Assembly: GCF_000718515.1 (NCBI RefSeq)
Contig: NZ_JNZS01000015.1
Location: 1-64,000 of the forward strand
Length of the DNA: 64,000 nucleotides
Source of the DNA: Micromonospora parva
GTDB lineage: Bacteria > Actinomycetota > Actinomycetes > Mycobacteriales > Micromonosporaceae
Reading direction: 5' to 3'
Below are positions 17,150 through 25,927 of the stretch, piece by piece; position 1 is the first letter of the stretch; each line of letters opens with the position of its first letter. The notes below the pieces were generated by a model. The model saw nothing but the letters and a program-made list of their open reading frames with translations. It did no database searches and was not told where the DNA came from. The position numbers and the translations under genes are program-made.

Positions 17150-18285
17150 TGAAAGCGGTCGTTGCACGGTCCGACGCGATCCGGGCAAGCTTGGCACGGC
17201 ACCGCCTGGTGCTAATACAGATGGGCGCGGCCTTTGAAGCCATACGGCAGGCGACACTAGAGCGTCTGGGTGCAGATCTCGTGACTGTTTCGGATGTCTT
17301 ATCTAAGTCCCACGACTTTTCCAAGTCGGCGTCGTTCGCGATAACTGACATCGAAACGCTGGCTACGCCCACACCCGGCAAGCCAGAAGTCACCATGGGC
17401 GCCCTCCGCGAAACAGTCATTAAGCTAATGGACGAAGGCAAGAATATTTGCCTGGTTTCTCGTGCGCCACGAGTAGCGTTCGCTAGCATCCCGGGGAGCT
17501 CCATTCTCGAAGATGCCGCACTACTTCACCTTCCCCTTCTATCGGTGGAAGAATGTCCTGATGAAGGTCGATCAAGAATCGGATGGAAACTACCTACCAT
17601 CGGCATGACTAGTGATGTCAAGCTGGAAGACCTCTTCGTTTCAGTACTCAAAGAATTGGGCCCTGGCGTTCTGAGCTCGCTTGATCATTGCGTATTCGAG
17701 ATCGACCCGAGGGGAGCCGCAGGGTTGGCATACCTCTCGCATCGAGATAAAGAAGCCCTTCGGTGCGCGGGACTTGTTGACGTGGACACTTCGGGAACAT
17801 GCTCTCTGACAATTCCTAATCGACTACTGGAGTTGAAGAGTGCGCTCGCCGATGTGATCAGCTCCACAACTGTGCCAGCAAGAGACCTGGCGGCCGTCGT
17901 AAATGGCCTTTGGTACATCGAGCGAACCATCCGTTCCACGCTGCGATCGGCTGCCGTGTCGATCGATGGGCCGAAATGGCGAAGCTCTATTGTGGGAGGC
18001 CTGTCGACAGAAGTTCTCAGCCGCGCACGATTAGACTCAAGTATCAGTGCTGCGAGCGTCAAAGAATTGCGAGATCCTCTTGAGTGGCTGACGCTCGGCG
18101 AATTGCTAGATATCGCGCGGTCGAACAAGTTCAACGGACTTGGTGTTGACGCCGTCATCTGGAGAAGGTTCACGGAGCAGGTCATGCCGATCAGAAATCG
18201 AGTTTCTCACATGCGCGACTTGAAAGGAAATGATGAGGAAATCGTAGGAATGTGGGTTGGATTAGTACGCCAACAACTGGGATAA
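17146..18285 (+). CDS. Protein of unknown fold with C-terminal HEPN (Swt1-like) domain
   Basis: This 379-aa protein has two parts. Residues about 15-150 look like an alpha/beta domain (LVLIQMGAAFEAIRQ, NICLVSRAPRVAFASIPGSSILEDAALLHLPLL) without a readable Walker motif, perhaps a degenerate P-loop fold. Residues about 230-379 are helical and end in the HEPN signature RNRVSH (R350-x4-H355), inside VMPIRNRVSHMRDL, the arrangement of Swt1/C2405-type HEPN RNases. It is translationally coupled to the AAA gene upstream. It is probably the toxic effector (RNA cleavage or AMP/nucleotide transfer), kept in check by the ATPase. Base composition is AT-richer than that of its neighbours, as in many mobile defence genes. 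Confidence 0.7.
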   Translation: MMKAVVARSDAIRASLARHRLVLIQMGAAFEAIRQATLERLGADLVTVSDVLSKSHDFSKSASFAITDIETLATPTPGKPEVTMGALRETVIKLMDEGKNICLVSRAPRVAFASIPGSSILEDAALLHLPLLSVEECPDEGRSRIGWKLPTIGMTSDVKLEDLFVSVLKELGPGVLSSLDHCVFEIDPRGAAGLAYLSHRDKEALRCAGLVDVDTSGTCSLTIPNRLLELKSALADVISSTTVPARDLAAVVNGLWYIERTIRSTLRSAAVSIDGPKWRSSIVGGLSTEVLSRARLDSSISAASVKELRDPLEWLTLGELLDIARSNKFNGLGVDAVIWRRFTEQVMPIRNRVSHMRDLKGNDEEIVGMWVGLVRQQLG

Positions 18286-18488
18286 AAACGTTATAGATCT
18301 ATCCCATTGCCCCGCCCCGCAGCATGATCGCTCCACGGTAAAGCACTTCGAGTCTTCAAGACGCGAGAGAAGCCGGCGGACCGTCACCTTCGGTCAATGC
18401 GCATGTTATGCAGGAGGTTTTCCAGCATGCGGAGCCGGTGACCGTCCTTGATGTTCAGCACGCGTTCGACTAATGGATTTCGTTTCCG

Positions 18489-18522
18489 CCGGAGGCCTAA
18501 CGTTAACCATGTAGGCCTCCGG
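18489..18522. terminator. Perfect inverted repeat between convergent units, likely bidirectional terminator
   Basis: CCGGAGGCCTA (18489-18499) and TAGGCCTCCGG (18512-18522) form an 11-bp perfect stem with a 12-base loop. There is no U-run, as is common in actinobacteria. It lies between the end of the HEPN gene (18285) and the end of the minus-strand ESX-like operon (18595). The rest of 18286-18594 holds no supported gene. Confidence 0.5.
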
Positions 18523-18594
18523 AGAGGCTTGCCACAGATCCAGGGATGGTGGGATAGCCGGAAGGCTGAGGCTGAGCACCTCCCGCCCACTCGG

Positions 18595-19911
18595 TCACGC
18601 GGCTGGGCGGTCGGGCCTGGGTGCCCACTTGCCGCCGTCCAGCCACGCGTTGGCTCCCACCTCGGCCTGGGGGAACGGCGTCGTGGTGTGGCCGCGGGTG
18701 CCGAGGTCGGGGCGTTCTTTGCGTTCCTGCTCGTCGATCTTGATCAGGTCTGACATGGCTTCGACGTGCCGGCGCTCCGCGTCCAACAGGAACGTCACGA
18801 AGTCCTTCACCACGGCCAGGAGAGCCGCTTCCGGGTTCGAGCAGGACGAGAAGAGGCCGTTGACGGCTTCGATGTAGCCGTTGAGGGCTTCGATGAGCTT
18901 GCCAATGTGCTGGTAGCCGAGGCCGGCATACGCGTTGCGGAGGCCTTCCAACATGCTCGCGGCCTTCTTGCCCTCCTCTGCCAGCCACCGCGTCTGGGTT
19001 TCGAGCTGGAGCAGGTAGGCCGAGGCGCGTTCGGCGTACTGGCTGAACGCCTGTGAGGCGCTGCCCTCCCAGTACAGCTTGAGGTTCTTCAGCTCACCGT
19101 CCATCTCGGCGCGCAGTTCGGCGTAGGTGCCGGCGGCGGAGTGCACCAGGTCGGCGCGGTTCCAGATCAGCTTGGGCGCGGACCGCCAGGCATGGACCAT
19201 CAGGTCGCTCAGCGGGAGACGCTGGCCGGTGCCCAGCTCGATCAGGATCGCCTCCAGCTGTAGCAGCGTGTCCCGGTGCTCGTGGATGAACGTGTCGAGT
19301 TGGTCGCCCTCGCCGTTCTCATAATGAGTGGTTCGGCCGCCGGAGAAGCCGAGGTTGTTCCCGTCGGTGCTGCCGATGGTGATCGGCTCCTCGACCACGC
19401 GTGTACGCGGCAATCTCTCGTTGCGGGTCGCGCCTAATCGGTCGTTGCCCTCCGGGATGACCAACACCGGCTCATCGCCGGGAAGGTGGCGCTCGTGCGG
19501 CTGGGAGAGAATGCCGGCCCCACCTGGACGCACCCGGATGCTGCTGCCGTAACCGTCGCCGAGCGGCAGGTAGGGGCCCAGGTCCCGGTTGAACACGTCG
19601 AAGTTGGTGGCGACGTCCAACTCGGTGCCCTCGTAGTCGGCGGCGATCTGCATCAGCCCGTCGGCGATGCGCTCCATCTCGTTACGGGCAATGTTCGCCT
19701 CCGACAGCCTGCTACCAAGGGCCGTCGCCCAGTCTCGGTTGAGCTTGTCGGATATCCCCTCGAGCGTGCCCCAGGCAGCAACCGGGACCGCACCGACGTC
19801 GCCGAGGTAGCGGCGAACAGCACTGTAGGTCACGGCGTCCTCGTAGCGCTCTACGCCGAAGGCCACCAGTGCCCGTGATTCGACCCGCAGGGCCGACGTG
19901 TCCGTGGTCAT
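18595..19911 (-). CDS. WXG100-type ESX-associated protein
   Basis: This 438-aa protein is the last gene of the ESX-like operon. The C-terminal half contains a WXG helical-hairpin module (LKNLKLYWEGSASQAFSQYAERASAYLLQLE, about residues 280-310), then long helices, like LXG/WXG proteins handled by type VII secretion. The N-terminal half (SRALVAFGVERYEDAVTYS...) is also helical and may hold a second hairpin, and a Gly/Pro-rich stretch links them. No signal peptide is present, as expected for ESX substrates. The ATG overlaps the stop of the upstream YbaB-like gene (ATGA). It is probably a secreted substrate or a structural partner of the other WXG-like protein in the operon. Confidence 0.75.
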   Translation of the reverse strand: MTTDTSALRVESRALVAFGVERYEDAVTYSAVRRYLGDVGAVPVAAWGTLEGISDKLNRDWATALGSRLSEANIARNEMERIADGLMQIAADYEGTELDVATNFDVFNRDLGPYLPLGDGYGSSIRVRPGGAGILSQPHERHLPGDEPVLVIPEGNDRLGATRNERLPRTRVVEEPITIGSTDGNNLGFSGGRTTHYENGEGDQLDTFIHEHRDTLLQLEAILIELGTGQRLPLSDLMVHAWRSAPKLIWNRADLVHSAAGTYAELRAEMDGELKNLKLYWEGSASQAFSQYAERASAYLLQLETQTRWLAEEGKKAASMLEGLRNAYAGLGYQHIGKLIEALNGYIEAVNGLFSSCSNPEAALLAVVKDFVTFLLDAERRHVEAMSDLIKIDEQERKERPDLGTRGHTTTPFPQAEVGANAWLDGGKWAPRPDRPAA

Positions 19912-20213
19912 CCCCCGTGCCTCTCCCCCTGTGTCGGCTCGACCGGCGTGAACAGCTCCGCGCCGAGGGGCGAGCCGAAGTAGTCAATGCGCAGCTGGCG
20001 GTACTGCTGCCGGTGATCCGCCACTGCAGCGAGCAGGGCCGTCCGAATCTCGGACGCCACCTGGTCTGGACTGCATCGGCGCAGCATCCCGGGCCGAATC
20101 TCGACCTTCAGATCGGCGTCGTGGTCCCGAAGGACCGTCACCCAACCGTTGGCGGAGACACCTTCGGCCCTGATCCGGGCCACGTCCGCGAAGTAGCGCT
20201 CCAACTTGCCCAC
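19908..20213 (-). CDS. YbaB/EbfC-like small protein
   Basis: This 101-aa protein has the YbaB pattern: an N-terminal helix, a GVSANGWVTVLRDHDADLKVEIRPGMLRRCSPDQVASEIRTALLAA core of strands, then a helix. YbaB-like genes are constant companions of actinobacterial WXG100 operons, where their role is unclear (chaperone or EspG-like binding is a guess). It starts at GTG 20213 with AGGAG 7 bases upstream. Confidence 0.7.
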   Translation of the reverse strand: MGKLERYFADVARIRAEGVSANGWVTVLRDHDADLKVEIRPGMLRRCSPDQVASEIRTALLAAVADHRQQYRQLRIDYFGSPLGAELFTPVEPTQGERHGG

Positions 20214-20222
20214 GGCGTGCTC

Positions 20223-20792
20223 CTAGTCGGTCGACGTGAGCGTCATCGCCCGGTCGGTGATGCGCTGCGCGCTGGTGTTCGCGTACGCGACGACCTGCTC
20301 GACCGCAGCGCCCGGGTTGCTGAAGTCCGCGTAGACGTGCGCGTACCTGACGTCGGAGGCCACGAACACGCCCGCGAAGATCTTTTCGTTGATCTTCTCT
20401 ACGCAGGAACGCGCGACCCGGTACGTGGCGGCACTCGGATACGGAACCGCCTCGCCGTTGCAGGGTCCCTCGGCGGCCGTCTGGCGCAGATACGCCTCGT
20501 CGTCGCTCTGGGTGAGGCTCACAGCGATCTTGCCCGTGTACGACCGGTCAGCCGACGAGAAGTCGAACTCGCAGCTGGCCACAGACTTGCTGGACTCACG
20601 GTCTGGCTCAGCATGGGTCAGGGTCCACGCTCCCTCGACGACACTCGGCAGGGCCTCAGCCAACTCACTGCACGAGGGAACGGCCTCATCCTCGCCGAAC
20701 GGCCCCCACCGCCAAGCACCGAGCAACCCGAGAGCTACGACGACAACGCCAGCCACGGCGGCCAACATCTTTCTGCTCATTCGACGGCTCAC
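20223..20792 (-). CDS. Membrane-anchored extracytoplasmic protein of the ESX-like operon
   Basis: This 189-aa protein has one N-terminal transmembrane or signal-anchor segment (MLAAVAGVVVVALGLLGAW) and an extracytoplasmic domain with four Cys (PSCSEL, VASCEF, EGPCNG, ARSCVE) that could form two disulfides. GTG 20792 overlaps the stop of the preceding YbaB-like gene (GTGA). The architecture resembles DUF3558-type lipoproteins, but no lipobox is seen. It may be a small accessory of the secretion complex. Confidence 0.7.
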   Translation of the reverse strand: MSRRMSRKMLAAVAGVVVVALGLLGAWRWGPFGEDEAVPSCSELAEALPSVVEGAWTLTHAEPDRESSKSVASCEFDFSSADRSYTGKIAVSLTQSDDEAYLRQTAAEGPCNGEAVPYPSAATYRVARSCVEKINEKIFAGVFVASDVRYAHVYADFSNPGAAVEQVVAYANTSAQRITDRAMTLTSTD

Positions 20793-21043
20793 CAACCGGA
20801 CCGCTGCTCGTTCACGGAAGGGTCCACGTCGCGTACCGGCGGTTGCAGTGACGCCAACGCGACCCTGGCCGCGGCCCGCACCTGCCGGGCCAGCGAATCC
20901 TCCGTATGCCGGTGCAGTCCATCGACCTCGACCGCGATGTCACCCCGACTCGTCGCGGCAATGCGAACCGAGCGGTCCGGCGAGTAGACGTCCACGTCAG
21001 GGCCAGCGCCGGAGTCCGGGGCCTTACGCGATCCGGGGATCAT
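20789..21043 (-). CDS. YbaB-like small protein
   Basis: This 84-aa protein has the core VYSPDRSVRIAATSRGDIAVEVDG, a beta-rich segment followed by a helix (SLARQVRAAARVALASL), which is the YbaB/EbfC arrangement. The ATG has GGAAGGGA 8 bases upstream. It is the second YbaB-like protein in this operon, so the two may form a heterodimer or serve different WXG partners. About 210 bp without a supported gene separate it from the mycosin gene. Confidence 0.6.
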   Translation of the reverse strand: MIPGSRKAPDSGAGPDVDVYSPDRSVRIAATSRGDIAVEVDGLHRHTEDSLARQVRAAARVALASLQPPVRDVDPSVNEQRSGW

Positions 21044-21253
21044 CGGACCGATCCCTTCCGGACAACATTGCGGAGTGTCGCCATCGGGGTTCCCGCGGGC
21101 ACCCGACCGGCGCGCCCCCGTCGCAGCGCCATCATGGCGACGACCCTACCAACAGGCGTTACCGGTCCGCCGCCCTCAGTGATCGCCGCAGACCAATATG
21201 CCGTCGCCGCACCAGGCAACGTCAGCTTTGAGTGGCTTCTACCAGCCCATGCC

Positions 21254-22495
21254 TCACCGCGGCTGCCGCGGGTAGCCACCAGAGGAGACGTGATTGAAGC
21301 GTTCGTCCCGCGCTTCTGCTCGAACATCAACCTCGCGGCGGCGACGGCGACGGCTTCGGATCAGAAAGATCGCCAGGGCCAGCAGGATCAGCAACACCAC
21401 ACCGATTCCGACAGCGATCACGGCAACCTGCTGATCAGTGGGGCCGCCCTGATCGCCGTAGTCGGTCACGTCGAAAGTGTTGTCATCGGTTGCCTGGGCG
21501 GTGGCGTCGGCCAAGGCCGCAGGACCGAGCAACGGGTTCTGGGAGACAGCTGGCACATCCGCCGTCAACGCGGCCACTGGGTCGATTCGGCCAAACCCGT
21601 ACTGCGGGTCGCGGCCCGCCGGGCCGGCGTCGCGCGCCGTCTGAATGATCCTGTTGATCACGTTCGCTGCGCTCAGGTCTGGATACTTCGACCGGACCAG
21701 CGCCGCAACGCCGGAGACGATCGCCGCAGAGTCTGATGTGCCATCCCCCCACCCGTACCCATGGTCAGGGCCGATGTTGAGGATGCCATCGCCGGGGGCC
21801 GCCACCACCGCCTCCGGCCCCTGCACCGAACCGGACCAGAACGCTCCACCACGGGTCGTACCCGTTACCGCTATCACGCCCGGAATGTTGGCCGGCGAGA
21901 TGACCGCGCTCTCCCCCTTAGCGGTGTTGCCAGCAGAGGCCACCACGACGACGTCACGTTCGAGGGCGTACGCGATGGCCTGCTCCTCCTCCGGCGAGGC
22001 GGCGCCCGGCCCTCCGACGGACACGTTGACCACCGTGGCACCACCGTCGACGGCCATTCGGATTCCCCGGGCCTGCGCCTGGTCGCTAGCCGGACCCTTA
22101 CCCTTCTTGATTTTGACGGGCAGGATCCTGGCGCCTGGGGCGATCCCGTCCACGCCGTCGGTGGCAGCGTTCGTCGCTGCGATGATGCCGGCCATGTGGG
22201 TGCCGTGGCCGTCCTCGTCGACGCGGCCGTCGCCGGAAGCACCGTAGCTTCGACCACCCGGCAGCACCTGTCCCTGCAGATCCGGGTGGCTGGCGTCCAC
22301 GCCACTGTCCACCACGGCGACCGTGACTCCACGCCCAGTCGACAGCTTGTGAGCCTGATCGATGCGGAGTTCGTCCAGGTACCACTGCTCGGCGCGTTGA
22401 GGTGCGGCGACGGCAGGTTGTGCGACAACGCCTGTCAGGAGTACGGCCAGCACGCTCGCCGCGACAGGCCGGAGCAAACCATCGTTCACACTCAT
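21254..22495 (-). CDS. mycP: Mycosin, type VII secretion-associated subtilisin-like protease
   Basis: This 413-aa S8 protease is read from ATG 22495. It has a signal peptide (residues 8-31, VAASVLAVLLTGVVAQPAVA), catalytic Asp63 in VVDSG, His97 in DGHGTHMAG, the oxyanion Asn190 in SAGN, and Ser254 in GTSDSAA. A C-terminal transmembrane helix (VAVIAVGIGVVLLILLALAIFLI) is followed by an Arg-rich cytoplasmic tail. This is the mycosin architecture of the ESX core, where the protease stabilises the membrane channel. It lies 10 bp downstream of the WXG/Gly-rich gene. The S1 site reads GTSDSAA instead of the common GTSFAAP. Confidence 0.9.
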   Translation of the reverse strand: MSVNDGLLRPVAASVLAVLLTGVVAQPAVAAPQRAEQWYLDELRIDQAHKLSTGRGVTVAVVDSGVDASHPDLQGQVLPGGRSYGASGDGRVDEDGHGTHMAGIIAATNAATDGVDGIAPGARILPVKIKKGKGPASDQAQARGIRMAVDGGATVVNVSVGGPGAASPEEEQAIAYALERDVVVVASAGNTAKGESAVISPANIPGVIAVTGTTRGGAFWSGSVQGPEAVVAAPGDGILNIGPDHGYGWGDGTSDSAAIVSGVAALVRSKYPDLSAANVINRIIQTARDAGPAGRDPQYGFGRIDPVAALTADVPAVSQNPLLGPAALADATAQATDDNTFDVTDYGDQGGPTDQQVAVIAVGIGVVLLILLALAIFLIRSRRRRRREVDVRAEARDERFNHVSSGGYPRQPR

Positions 22496-22505
22496 CTGCC
22501 CGTCC

Positions 22506-23975
22506 TCATCGCAGGATGCCCGGAGAACCGGTGTCGTCGGCACGCCACGGATCGTCGTCCTCAGTCAACCACGACGACCCGGGACCGGATTCGTCGTTGT
22601 CGTCGGCACTGCCGCCGCCAGTGCCGCCGAGCAAACCACCGGCGCTACCCCGCGAACTACCCGCACCGGCACCGGTCGCGTTACGCACCGCCCTGGCTGC
22701 ACTCGTCACCGGCGGCACCCTGCCGTTGCCACCGCCGACCATGCCGGGGATGCCGCCCGCACTGATCCCGCCACCGCCGACGACAGGGCTGCCCGCACCC
22801 CCGGCGCCGAGGCCGCCTCCAACAACCCCGCTCGGCGAGCCAGGCCCGAGCCCGACCCCGCCACCAACTCCGAGCGGGCTTCCGAGCGGGCTATGGCCAC
22901 CAAGGCCCGGGCCCGCCGACCCGCTGTAGCCGCCGCCGACGGTGGTCGGAGCACCGGCACCGGCCAGGCTGGTGGTGCCAAGGCCGAGCTCAGCTCCGGG
23001 GCCGTCGACGCGCGGCGAGGGTGTGGTGTACGAGCCGCCTGCCACGCCGCCAGTGAGGTCGTTACCGAAGCCGCCAGCGGTGGACGGCACTATCGCGGCC
23101 GAGTGGCTACCGCCGTGAGCGGCGCTGCCACTGATGCCCGTGCTGCCGAGACCAGAGCTGCCACCGAGACCGGAACCACCAGTAACAGAACTGCCTTCCG
23201 GGCCGCTGGGGGTGTAACCGGCCGGAGGAGTTCGTGGACGGTATTCGTCGTGACCTGTGACATCGTTCGCTCCCGGCACGACGAGTCGCGGTCGCTCGAC
23301 CTCTATCGCCTTGCTCAGTGGAGCGGCAGCACTGTTGGCAGCCTGCTGGTTGTCGCGGTACCAGTTGTTCAGGTGTGAGCTGGTGTCCCAGAAGCCGCCC
23401 CGCTTGTTGTCGTTGGCCTGGCCGTCGACTTTCATGGTGGCTTCCAGGTCGTCGGCCTTCTCACGAAACGCGCCGTCGGCGTACGACGTCGGGTCGCTCT
23501 GGTAGTCCTTGCGCAACGCGGCGAGGAAGGCTGAGGCGCTCTCGCCGTCCTGAGCACCATCGAGTTCTCCGCCGTTGGGCAAGCTCCACTCGTTGATGCC
23601 GAAGTCGTCTCCCAACGGAATCGGAATGCTCGCGACCGCCTTGCGGATGTCACCCTCGATCCGCGACAACGCACCGCTGACGTTGCTCGCGGTGGTGATC
23701 AGGTCCTCGACGCTCCGGCCGATGCCGCTCAGGTGCTCCCGGTAGGCGTCTCCGCCGCTGCCCTTCCAGCCGGCGAGCATGCCAGGGAGACCATCGGTAT
23801 GCGGGCGCTCGGCACCGGGCGCGATGGGGCCAACGAAGGACCGTCCGACCAACGCGTCCCGCAGATGACCTAGGGAGGTGGAGAGGTTGTTCCACCCTCC
23901 GCTCAACGCACCAACCGTCTCCGGATCCGCTGCCAGCGTCACCTCGCGGACGCAACGCTCCCACGTCCCAGTCAT
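22506..23975 (-). CDS. WXG100-like protein with long Gly/Ser/Pro-rich C-terminus
   Basis: This 489-aa protein is read from ATG 23975, preceded by AGGGGTGG and overlapping the stop of the 48-aa gene (ATGA). The N-terminal 200 residues form helical hairpins with WNNLSTSLGHLRDAL and MLAGWKGSGGDAYREHLSGI, a WXG motif (W-K-G) in the expected turn. The C-terminal 230 residues are low-complexity Gly/Ser with acidic end (DDNDESGPGSSWLTEDDDPW). This matches PPE-like or large WXG substrates found next to mycosins in Micromonosporaceae and Streptomyces. It is likely a type VII secretion substrate. Confidence 0.75.
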   Translation of the reverse strand: MTGTWERCVREVTLAADPETVGALSGGWNNLSTSLGHLRDALVGRSFVGPIAPGAERPHTDGLPGMLAGWKGSGGDAYREHLSGIGRSVEDLITTASNVSGALSRIEGDIRKAVASIPIPLGDDFGINEWSLPNGGELDGAQDGESASAFLAALRKDYQSDPTSYADGAFREKADDLEATMKVDGQANDNKRGGFWDTSSHLNNWYRDNQQAANSAAAPLSKAIEVERPRLVVPGANDVTGHDEYRPRTPPAGYTPSGPEGSSVTGGSGLGGSSGLGSTGISGSAAHGGSHSAAIVPSTAGGFGNDLTGGVAGGSYTTPSPRVDGPGAELGLGTTSLAGAGAPTTVGGGYSGSAGPGLGGHSPLGSPLGVGGGVGLGPGSPSGVVGGGLGAGGAGSPVVGGGGISAGGIPGMVGGGNGRVPPVTSAARAVRNATGAGAGSSRGSAGGLLGGTGGGSADDNDESGPGSSWLTEDDDPWRADDTGSPGILR

Positions 23976-24118
23976 GACCACCCCTGTCCGGACATGTCCG
24001 GGCAAGTAGGCATGCCTGTCGCCGCGCGCCAAGCGCCTGACTCCAACAGCTCATTGGGAGACTCGTTCAAGCCCAGCGCCGCATTGCCCAGCCGCAGGTC
24101 GACATGGAATTTCACCAC
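23972..24118 (-). CDS. 48-aa coupled small protein at the head of the ESX-like operon
   Basis: GTG 24118 has a perfect GGAGGG 6 bases upstream, and the TGA stop overlaps the ATG of the WXG-like gene (TCATGA). The product begins VVKFHVDLRLGNAALG and ends MSGQGWS; it is not recognised. The ribosome site and the stop-start overlap argue for real translation. It could be a small partner of the WXG protein or simply a leader that couples translation. It is too short for a WXG100 hairpin. Confidence 0.5.
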   Translation of the reverse strand: MVKFHVDLRLGNAALGLNESPNELLESGAWRAATGMPTCPDMSGQGWS

Positions 24119-24664
24119 TGAATGCCCTCCCCCGAGTTGGCGCGAGCCTACCGTAGCCGCTTCACCCCGAAGAGCAACGGAGCGGGTTCCATCGATGGCT
24201 GGGATCGTCGCGATAGTGCGAATGTGCTTCTCTGTGCATCGGTCGCTGCCGCGAGTCGCCACCCGACCATCGAAGGCAGCGCACACGACAGGTCCGCCGC
24301 TACACTTCCCGCGCGTCCACGTCGCTGGCCGGTGAGGGCGTGGCGCGGTTGGTCTCCGACGCTTATCGCAGGTCTCTCGACGACCAGCATTGATCCCCAA
24401 GGCGATTGAAGAGTTGAGGTCGAGAACAGTCCGCCCTGGCTCCCACACGAGGATCACCTCCGAACCCAACGCGACGCCACCCAGCCAAGTCCTGTGGCGC
24501 GCCGCCGTGATCAATATCCGGATTCGCCGAATTGAGTTCATACCAGCCCTACCCCCGGATAGCGTGATCAAGCCTGTCGTTGATCGGACAGAACTCGACG
24601 TTTTATCGATGCGACGAACCCGCTAACATGGCGCCTACTCCTATTGGCCAGTGACAGGGATCGC
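24119..24664. other. Divergent intergenic region (546 bp)
   Basis: It must contain promoters for the minus-strand ESX-like operon and for the + strand gene at 24665. No open frame in it has a ribosome site and coding character. Base composition becomes AT-richer toward 24600 (TTTTATCGATG, CGCTAACATG), as expected for promoter DNA. Confidence 0.45.
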
Positions 24665-25681
24665 ATGATCGAGCGACCGAAAGAATTCGCATATTTCTAT
24701 CCTGAACCCTATTGGTCGCGCCACGATTCGTCATTGATTAAGACGCTCTTACTCTTCTTTGATGGCGTCTGTGTGCTCATGCCGCGTTATATGCATGACC
24801 CGAGTGAGGGCGATGATCATTACCTTGGCGGCGCAATGAAGGAACGCGGCTTGCTTCAGATCTTGCGGCCCGAGGAAGTGGTCGATCGGGAGGCAACTGA
24901 AACGCTCGCCAACGTTCTCGTCGAACTAATCGCCAGCGGCCTACTTGACGATCTTAGCGATTCGGGCGATGGGTTCGTTGCGCTATCGAGTTCTCGGCTT
25001 GGGTTCGATGGCTATCACGAAATTGCCGAGTTCGTGTTCGAGGAACTAAAGGCTCGAAATCTCGCCCAGGACTCGCAAGATGGTGTATCCATCCCGATGC
25101 ATCGAGAAGTGCGCGTTCTGATTCTTGTGCTCCTCTCCCAGATCCTCACAGCCTTGCAGCGAAGGAAGGGGGCGCTGCTCTCTCCGACGACCTATGATCC
25201 ACGGCTTGCTCGCTCACTGCTTGACGTTCTCAACGCACCGCAGGTCCCATCCGCGGGCCATGTCGTGATACTCGATACGGAAGTGGTCAGCTTTGACCTC
25301 AGTTCGGTGCCCTTGGAGGAAATTCTTGACTTCCGAGAAGGTCATGGTCAGCAATTCAGGCTCTACCGACGAGATCTCAGGAGATTCCTGCGAGAGCTGG
25401 CGGTGGTTCCTGAGGTAGACCGTGCGGAGTTGCTGGAGGATAGAGCAGAAGAACTGGCAGACCGGGCGAGCGACCTTCGCCGTAGCTCGCGCCGACGATG
25501 GTTGCGACCATTCGGCAAGGCTTCACTGGGCATCGCCGGTGCCGCTTGGAACCTTTCACAAAACGATCCGGTTGGAGCTTCTGTCGCGTTTGGTGCTGCA
25601 ATGCTTGAGTCACCCGAGTCCAGAGAGGCGGACAGCTACTCCTATCTCTTCGATATACAGGATCAATTCCTTAGACGATAG
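24665..25681 (+). CDS. DUF6236-like hypothetical protein
   Basis: This 338-aa protein is read from ATG 24665 (AGGGA 4 bases upstream; a TTG at 24644 would add 7 residues). It begins IERPKEFAYFYPEPYWSRHDSSLIKTLLLFFDGVCVLMP, the pattern of the DUF6236 family, whose N-terminus describes a Y-P...W-x-K...L-x-x-D-x-V-x-x-x-x-P motif. The middle is helical, and the C-terminus holds a short hydrophobic segment (GKASLGIAGAAWNL). Function is unknown. Low GC and isolation between unrelated genes fit a mobile accessory gene. Confidence 0.55.
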   Translation: MIERPKEFAYFYPEPYWSRHDSSLIKTLLLFFDGVCVLMPRYMHDPSEGDDHYLGGAMKERGLLQILRPEEVVDREATETLANVLVELIASGLLDDLSDSGDGFVALSSSRLGFDGYHEIAEFVFEELKARNLAQDSQDGVSIPMHREVRVLILVLLSQILTALQRRKGALLSPTTYDPRLARSLLDVLNAPQVPSAGHVVILDTEVVSFDLSSVPLEEILDFREGHGQQFRLYRRDLRRFLRELAVVPEVDRAELLEDRAEELADRASDLRRSSRRRWLRPFGKASLGIAGAAWNLSQNDPVGASVAFGAAMLESPESREADSYSYLFDIQDQFLRR

Positions 25682-25927
25682 GAAGAAGCGTCCCCATTTG
25701 CCACCGGTCGCGTGTTACGGAGAGTCACGTATCATCGTGTAGCGTCAAGATATATGTGTCAGTGCCGGGAACATCGGAAAGGTCCCCAACCCGCCGCATT
25801 TAATGAGAGAGACTCCGCTCAGATTCCAGCCGCCATGACGACCGACAGTTCGGTTTGAGCCATCCAGCCGATCACCGGCAAGGCGCATGGCGGCTCTGGT
25901 ATCAGCCCATGTTCTTCCAACTGAAGC

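Noticed and set aside
21040-21330. Minus-strand 96-codon frame between the mycosin and YbaB-like genes, with stop overlapping the next start
   Set aside because: No ribosome site at any of its starts, and it overlaps the end of the mycosin gene. The stop-start overlap alone is not enough, because the YbaB-like gene has its own good ribosome site.
22506-23250. Possible DNA repeat array in the Gly-rich region of the WXG-like gene
   Set aside because: The apparent repetition comes from Gly/Ser codons (GGC, GGT, TCC). No unit of fixed length recurs, so it is neither a CRISPR array nor a tandem repeat.
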